Source of the DNA: Paracoccaceae bacterium
GTDB lineage: Bacteria > Pseudomonadota > Alphaproteobacteria > Rhodobacterales > Rhodobacteraceae
Direction of reading: 5' to 3'
DNA: 8,861 bases
NCBI GenBank assembly: GCA_007120685.1
Contig: SKNG01000041.1
Span: 1-8,861, forward strand
This document shows, in pieces, positions 5,922 to 8,861 of the stretch. A program made the translations under genes and the position numbers. The notes below the pieces were generated by a model that saw only the letters and a list, made by a program, of their open reading frames with translations, made no database searches and had not been told where the DNA came from. The number at the start of each line of letters is the position of its first letter. Position 1 is the stretch's first letter.

Positions 5922-6536
5922 ATGCCCCGCCAACCCACGCTTGTCGGAAATCCGGTCCTGCTGGTCATCGACATCCAGAAATCGGCCTTCATGGACCACA
6001 AGGCCGGCATTCCCTGCATGCCAGGCTACCGCGACAACATGGAACGCGCGCGCCGGGTGGTCGATGCCGCCCATGACGCCGCCATTCCGGTGGTCTTCAT
6101 CCAGGAAATCCACCGCCGCGACAGGATCGACTATGGCCGCGAACTGGACGGAACCGAGGATATCCACTGCATGGAGGGCGAGCCAGGCACCCCCGTCGCC
6201 TTTGACGAAATGGGCCGCCAGCCCGGCGACTATTACGTGCCCAAGCGGCGCTATTCGGCCTTTTTCGGCACCGAGCTGGAAATCCTGCTGAAGGGGCTGA
6301 AGGCGCAGACGCTGATCCTGGTCGGCGGCATGACCGATGTCTGCGTGCATTACACCTTTGTCGATGGGCATCAGCATGACTATTACTGCCGTGTCGTGGG
6401 CGATTGCGTGGGCGGCACCTCGATCGCGGCGCATGAGGCTTCGCTCAACGCCATGGAATACCTGCAGGAGGGTGCGGTGCTGAGCGCCGATCAGATCGTG
6501 GCGGCGCTGGCAGAGGCACGCGCGGCGGCGGCATGA
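5922..6536 (+). CDS. Cysteine hydrolase of the isochorismatase superfamily (amidohydrolase type)
   Basis: A 204-residue cytosolic hydrolase. The Asp-Lys-Cys triad of the superfamily is visible: D17 in LLVIDIQKSAFM, K108 in YYVPKRRYSAFFGT, and the nucleophile C141 in GGMTDVCVHYT, where the preceding GGMT holds the usual cis-peptide position. Known members with a cysteine nucleophile cleave C-N bonds, for example N-carbamoylsarcosine, biuret, ureidoacrylate, maleamate or nicotinamide. True isochorismatases are also in the superfamily, but nothing here points to siderophore synthesis. The start at 5922 is 13 bases past the permease stop. Placed right after an importer, it is probably the enzyme that releases ammonia or opens an amide in the imported compound. 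Class assignment is secure; the substrate is unknown. Confidence 0.9.
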   Translation: MPRQPTLVGNPVLLVIDIQKSAFMDHKAGIPCMPGYRDNMERARRVVDAAHDAAIPVVFIQEIHRRDRIDYGRELDGTEDIHCMEGEPGTPVAFDEMGRQPGDYYVPKRRYSAFFGTELEILLKGLKAQTLILVGGMTDVCVHYTFVDGHQHDYYCRVVGDCVGGTSIAAHEASLNAMEYLQEGAVLSADQIVAALAEARAAAA

Positions 6537-7279
6537 TCAGTCTTTGCCGCGTGCAGGGCCACTGGCAGCGGGACTGGATCCGCGCGCCGGGGCTGGAAGA
6601 CGCTACCACCCGCGTGCATTGGCTGCAGGCGGGGACGCTTTTTGCCGATATCCGCGTGCCGCTGGAGCGTCCCGCAGCGGGCAACGCGCGCTGTCTGGCC
6701 GAGATGTCGCCCGCCGCCCTGGCCGATCTGCTGTCTGCCGAAGGGTTTGCCGGCACCATCAGCCTGCAGGACGATGTCTGCACCTGGCACCGCATGGTGA
6801 ACTGGCGCGGCTTCCCCTGCCCGGTCGATGCCGGGCGGCTGTGGGTCGACGCGGCTGGCGCGCTGATTGAGGATGGTGTTCATGCCGAGTATCGCGAACA
6901 GTGGCAGCGTCGGGCATCCGGCGCGCTGGTGGCCCGGCAGTTGCACGGCGCGGGCGGGATGGAGGGTGTGCTGTTGACCGGCCCGGCGCTTTTCCTGCTG
7001 GTCCTGGGCAGCCCCGAGACCCCTGCCCGACCGGACCTCGCCGCGTCCCTGCGCGCGGGGCTGGCCGGCGCGGAAGATGCGGCGCCGGCCTTTGACGCCG
7101 TCTGCGTCATGGGCCGGATCGAGGCCGGGCGCGGTGTCGCCACGCTGTCCACCCAGCCCTTCTGCGAGGGTCGCGCGGTCCTGGTCCTTGGCCGGGACAG
7201 CGCCACCCTGACCCTGCCCGGCTTTGACGGCAGCCCGCGCCGCCATGATCTGACGCTTCTGTCGCCAGTGCCCGCCTGA
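6533..7279 (+). CDS. HRI1-like (lipocalin-like) protein of unknown function
   Basis: A 248-residue protein with no signal peptide, membrane segment or known catalytic motif. Conserved-looking blocks are TTRVHWLQAGTLFADIRVP (25-43), FAGTISLQDDVCTWHRMVNW (72-91), a 'DAGRLWVD..GALIEDG' block (99-115) and YREQWQR (120-126). I associate this wording (aromatic 'WLQ-F/Y-ADIR' and 'CTWHR') with the HRI1 family, named after a yeast protein that folds as two lipocalin-like barrels, and with unnamed bacterial relatives. That link is from memory and moderate. Its ATG overlaps the hydrolase stop in an ATGA, and there is no ribosome site at normal spacing (AGAGG is 16 bases away), so its translation should depend on the hydrolase. 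It may bind the pathway's ligand or an intermediate. Catalysis is not excluded: C83, W85 and H86 are candidates for conserved functional residues. Confidence 0.75.
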   Translation: MISLCRVQGHWQRDWIRAPGLEDATTRVHWLQAGTLFADIRVPLERPAAGNARCLAEMSPAALADLLSAEGFAGTISLQDDVCTWHRMVNWRGFPCPVDAGRLWVDAAGALIEDGVHAEYREQWQRRASGALVARQLHGAGGMEGVLLTGPALFLLVLGSPETPARPDLAASLRAGLAGAEDAAPAFDAVCVMGRIEAGRGVATLSTQPFCEGRAVLVLGRDSATLTLPGFDGSPRRHDLTLLSPVPA

Positions 7280-7351
7280 CCCTTGCCCGCCTGAACCGCC
7301 CTAGCAAGCCCCGACCCTGCCAGCCCCGTGCCCCCCAATGAAGGCCCTGCC
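7280..7351 (+). other. C-rich spacer inside the operon
   Basis: This is the largest gap within the operon (72 bases). Its plus strand is strongly C-rich with little G, with repeated CCCTGCC/CCCGCC-like words and no stable hairpin. C-rich, G-poor unstructured RNA is what Rho factor loads on, so partial termination before the last gene is possible. GAAGG at 7340-7344 is the ribosome site of the next gene. Confidence 0.35.
7340..7344 (+). promoter_or_regulatory. Ribosome binding site that fixes the metallohydrolase start
   Basis: GAAGG is seven bases before the ATG at 7352. It makes 7352 the likely start and disfavours the in-frame GTG at 7328. Confidence 0.6.
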
Positions 7352-8137
7352 ATGACCCTGCCCGTTGCCGCTGCCTGGTATCAGGCCACCCGCGTTGACG
7401 ACGCCACCACCCTGATCATCGAGCCGCATATCCATGTGCTGGAACAGGCCAACATGTGGCTTGTCGAAGGGCGCGACCGGGACATGATCCTGGATACCGG
7501 CATGGGGGTGGTCCCGCTTCGCCCCTTCATCGACAGCCTGCGGCGTGATCCCGAAAAGCCGATCATCTGTGTCTCGTCCCATACCCATATCGACCATATC
7601 GGCGCGGTGCATGAGTTCGAGACGCGGCTGGTGCATCCGCTTGAGGCCGATGAAATGGCGGCGCCCTCCGGACTGCGGACCCTGTTTCGCCGCGACATGC
7701 CCGAGGCGCTGTTGCAGACCTTTCTGGATGCCGGCTACCCGCCCATCGGCGAGCTGCTGATCGAGGCGCTGCCCTATGCGGGCTATGATCCCTCCGGCTA
7801 CCTGCTGCAGGGCGCCCCGGCCACCGGCCTGCTGAAGGAAGGCGACAGCGTCGATCTGGGCGATAGGCGCTATGCTGTGCTGCATCTGCCCGGCCATTCA
7901 CCGGGCGGGATCGGTCTGTTCGAGGCCGCGACAGGCACGCTGTTCGCGGCCGATGCCATCTATGACGGGCCGCTCATCTATGCGGGCCCCAGCATGAGCA
8001 TAGCCGCCTATCGCAAGACCTTCGCCAAACTGCGCGCCCTGCCGGTCAACCTGGTGCATGGCGGCCATGACCCCAGCTTCGACCGTGACCGGATGCTGGA
8101 AATCATCGATCACTACGAAAGGCTGTGGGCCGGGTGA
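7352..8137 (+). CDS. MBL-fold metallohydrolase
   Basis: A 261-residue cytosolic hydrolase of the metallo-beta-lactamase fold. The metal-binding motif HTHIDH (H77, H79, D81, H82) is complete. The other ligands are visible as H182 in HLPGHSPGG, D201 in LFAADAIYDG, and a C-terminal histidine in VHGGHDPSF (H236 or, more likely, H239). This predicts a two-metal site of the glyoxalase II/lactonase/phosphodiesterase kind rather than an antibiotic beta-lactamase, as there is no signal peptide. Such enzymes open lactones, thioesters or other esters. The start at 7352 is set by GAAGG. It is the last gene of the operon; inferred role: a late hydrolytic step in the pathway or removal of a reactive side product. 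Its stop is only ten bases from a motif that may be the edge of an insertion sequence. Confidence 0.9.
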   Translation: MTLPVAAAWYQATRVDDATTLIIEPHIHVLEQANMWLVEGRDRDMILDTGMGVVPLRPFIDSLRRDPEKPIICVSSHTHIDHIGAVHEFETRLVHPLEADEMAAPSGLRTLFRRDMPEALLQTFLDAGYPPIGELLIEALPYAGYDPSGYLLQGAPATGLLKEGDSVDLGDRRYAVLHLPGHSPGGIGLFEAATGTLFAADAIYDGPLIYAGPSMSIAAYRKTFAKLRALPVNLVHGGHDPSFDRDRMLEIIDHYERLWAG

Positions 8138-8147
8138 CGTTTCTTCC

Positions 8148-8159
8148 CGGATAGTGGGC
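8148..8159 (+). repeat. First copy of the 12-bp direct repeat CGGATAGTGGGC
   Basis: An identical 12-mer recurs at 8288-8299, and the similarity extends upstream: 15 of 19 bases match between 8141-8159 and 8281-8299. Since the second copy abuts the end of a transposase gene, this may be an old insertion-sequence end. Confidence 0.6.
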
Positions 8160-8171
8160 TCTGTTCCATAA

Positions 8172-8188
8172 CTCGGCTGAACGCCGAG
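8172..8188 (+). terminator. Hairpin past the operon, weak terminator candidate
   Basis: CTCGGC and GCCGAG form a perfect 6-bp stem around a 5-base loop (TGAAC), 35 bases after the metallohydrolase stop. Only a broken T-run follows (GTTCCCCTTT), so intrinsic termination would be inefficient. It may be incidental to the mobile DNA here. Confidence 0.25.
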
Positions 8189-8287
8189 GTTCCCCTTTAC
8201 CCGGACGGACTCATCCCACGTGCTCTTTGACGGGTATCCCCCCCGGGCACGATGAATTCGCCGCTGTTTCTCATTCTGATCTTTTTT

Positions 8288-8299
8288 CGGATAGTGGGC
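8288..8299 (+). repeat. Second copy of the 12-bp direct repeat, next to the transposase stop
   Basis: CGGATAGTGGGC ends two bases before the transposase stop codon (8302-8304, minus strand). Terminal repeats of insertion sequences often sit directly after the transposase gene, so this is a good candidate for that element's 3' end. Its other end is not in the window. Confidence 0.5.
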
Positions 8300-8301
8300 A
8301 C

Positions 8302-8746
8302 TCACGCCGCATCGCGGGTATAGGATGTGACAATGCCGCCGAGCTGGCGCCGGCGGCGGATCGGGCCGTCACGGGCTGTACGGAAATCGACCTGCAGCAC
8401 GTTGTTGCCGAGACCCCGTCCGCGGTGCGGGCGCTCGGTGTTGTAATGGCGCACCCAAGTCCGCAGGATGTAATCGAGCTGCGACCGGCTGAAGCAGACG
8501 AAGAAATCCAGACATTCGCGCTTGATGGTGGCGATGAAGGACTCGGCGAAAGCATTGGCGTCCGGTGCTCTGTGCGGGATCTGGATGACCCTGGCACCTT
8601 CCAATGCCCAGACGGTGTCGAAGCTCGTGCTGAACTTGGTGTCGGCGTCTCTGAAGAGGAAACCCGGCTCGATCCCCTGCTTTGAGAACCACATGAGCGT
8701 GTTGCGTGTCTGCTGTGTAACCCACGCCGAGTCCGGGGTATGGACC
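8302..8746 (-). pseudogene. 5'-truncated DDE-type (rve/integrase-core) transposase
   Basis: The minus strand codes for the C-terminal half of an integrase-core transposase: HTPDSAWVTQQTRNTLMWF, then FLFRDADTKF (second catalytic Asp), HRAPDANAFAESFIATIKRE (catalytic Glu), and the tail VRHYNTERPHRG. Homology-like residues continue upstream of the ATG at 8692-8694 (30-odd bases more than an open frame from that ATG would show) until about 8743. The next in-frame codons are a stop at 8749-8751 that lies in the edge of another element. The N-terminal part, with the first catalytic Asp and the DNA-binding region, is missing, so it cannot work as a transposase. The break coincides with the start of the IS3-type sequence at about 8747, which probably inserted here; the missing half may lie beyond the right end of the window. 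Confidence 0.85.
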
Positions 8747-8790
8747 TGTCACGGTTTGGTGCCGCTTCTTTGATCACGTAATGTGCAGCA

Positions 8791-8796
8791 AAGGAG
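8791..8796 (+). promoter_or_regulatory. Ribosome binding site of the IS3-type OrfA
   Basis: AAGGAG lies seven bases before the ATG at 8804, a near-ideal Shine-Dalgarno. It supports the partial reading frame that follows. Confidence 0.65.
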
Positions 8797-8803
8797 ATGA
8801 ACC

Positions 8804-8861
8804 ATGGGCACAGGCAGGACGGATGAATTTCGCAAGGATGCGGTTCGGATCGCGTTGACCA
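8804..8861 (+). CDS. IS3-family transposase OrfA, N-terminal fragment (cut by window end)
   Basis: Only 19 full codons are inside the window, reading MGTGRTDEFRKDAVRIALT. This is the typical opening of IS3-family OrfA proteins, in which 'EFR-DAVR-AL' leads into a helix-turn-helix that binds the element's ends. A strong ribosome site precedes it. OrfB, with the DDE catalytic core, should follow to the right, normally by a -1 ribosomal frameshift. The reading frame is intact as far as it can be seen. Confidence 0.8.
   Translation, partial: MGTGRTDEFRKDAVRIALT

Larger units (their letters stand above)
8747..8861 (+). mobile_element. Left end of an IS3-family insertion sequence (runs off the window)
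   Basis: The element probably begins with TGTCACGGTTTGGTGCCG at about 8747. This is where coding similarity to the older transposase stops, and it lies 57 bases before an IS3-type OrfA start. TG at the very tip fits IS3-family ends. The exact boundary, the right end and the target duplication cannot be seen. Confidence 0.6.

Noticed and set aside
4925..6019. 364-residue minus-strand open frame
   Set aside because: Very rich in Gly, Gln, His and Arg; opposite two permeases and the hydrolase with complete motifs. A shadow frame.
5922..6536. True isochorismatase of siderophore synthesis (EntB-like)
   Set aside because: There are no isochorismate, DHB or NRPS genes nearby, and the cysteine nucleophile with the GGMTDVC motif fits amide-cleaving relatives.
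7352..8137. Antibiotic-resistance metallo-beta-lactamase
   Set aside because: No signal peptide, and the general MBL motifs fit glyoxalase II/lactonase-type enzymes in a metabolic operon.
8227..8685. 152-residue plus-strand frame over the transposase remnant
   Set aside because: Antisense to a frame with the conserved DDE-core residues; no independent support.

Overview
The window is high-GC DNA with start and stop codons packed tightly between genes, Tat-type export and Rhodobacterales-like protein wording. An alphaproteobacterium of the Rhodobacteraceae type (Paracoccus-like) is the best guess. That is inference from protein flavour only; there is no rRNA or marker gene here.

Layout. (1) 1-489: the tail of a broken ABC-transporter ATPase gene on the minus strand (1-120), then about 370 bases of very GC-rich DNA with hairpins and no convincing gene. 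(2) 490-1560, minus strand: an isopenicillin-N-synthase-family Fe(II)/2-oxoglutarate oxygenase. (3) 1561-1822: a divergent control region with two dyad symmetries and a weak promoter candidate. (4) 1823-8137, plus strand: a compact seven-gene operon coding for a Tat-exported substrate-binding protein, an ABC ATPase, two permeases, a cysteine hydrolase of the isochorismatase superfamily, an uncharacterised HRI1-like (lipocalin-like) protein and an MBL-fold metallohydrolase. (5) 8138-8861: mobile-element debris. It holds two copies of a 12-bp motif that may be insertion-sequence ends, a 5'-truncated DDE transposase on the minus strand, and the start of an IS3-family OrfA on the plus strand that appears to have inserted into that transposase.

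Reading of the system. The four transporter genes look like a complete importer of the spermidine/putrescine (Pot/CUT2) class. The three genes after them, plus the divergent oxygenase, look like processing enzymes for whatever is imported: an oxygenase to hydroxylate or cleave, a Cys-Lys-Asp amidase-type hydrolase to release ammonia or open an amide, and a metallohydrolase. The substrate cannot be read from the sequence. A small nitrogen-containing compound is the most economical guess. The HRI1-like gene is translationally coupled to the hydrolase (ATGA overlap) and is the least understood member of the set, so it is the best candidate for new biology here.
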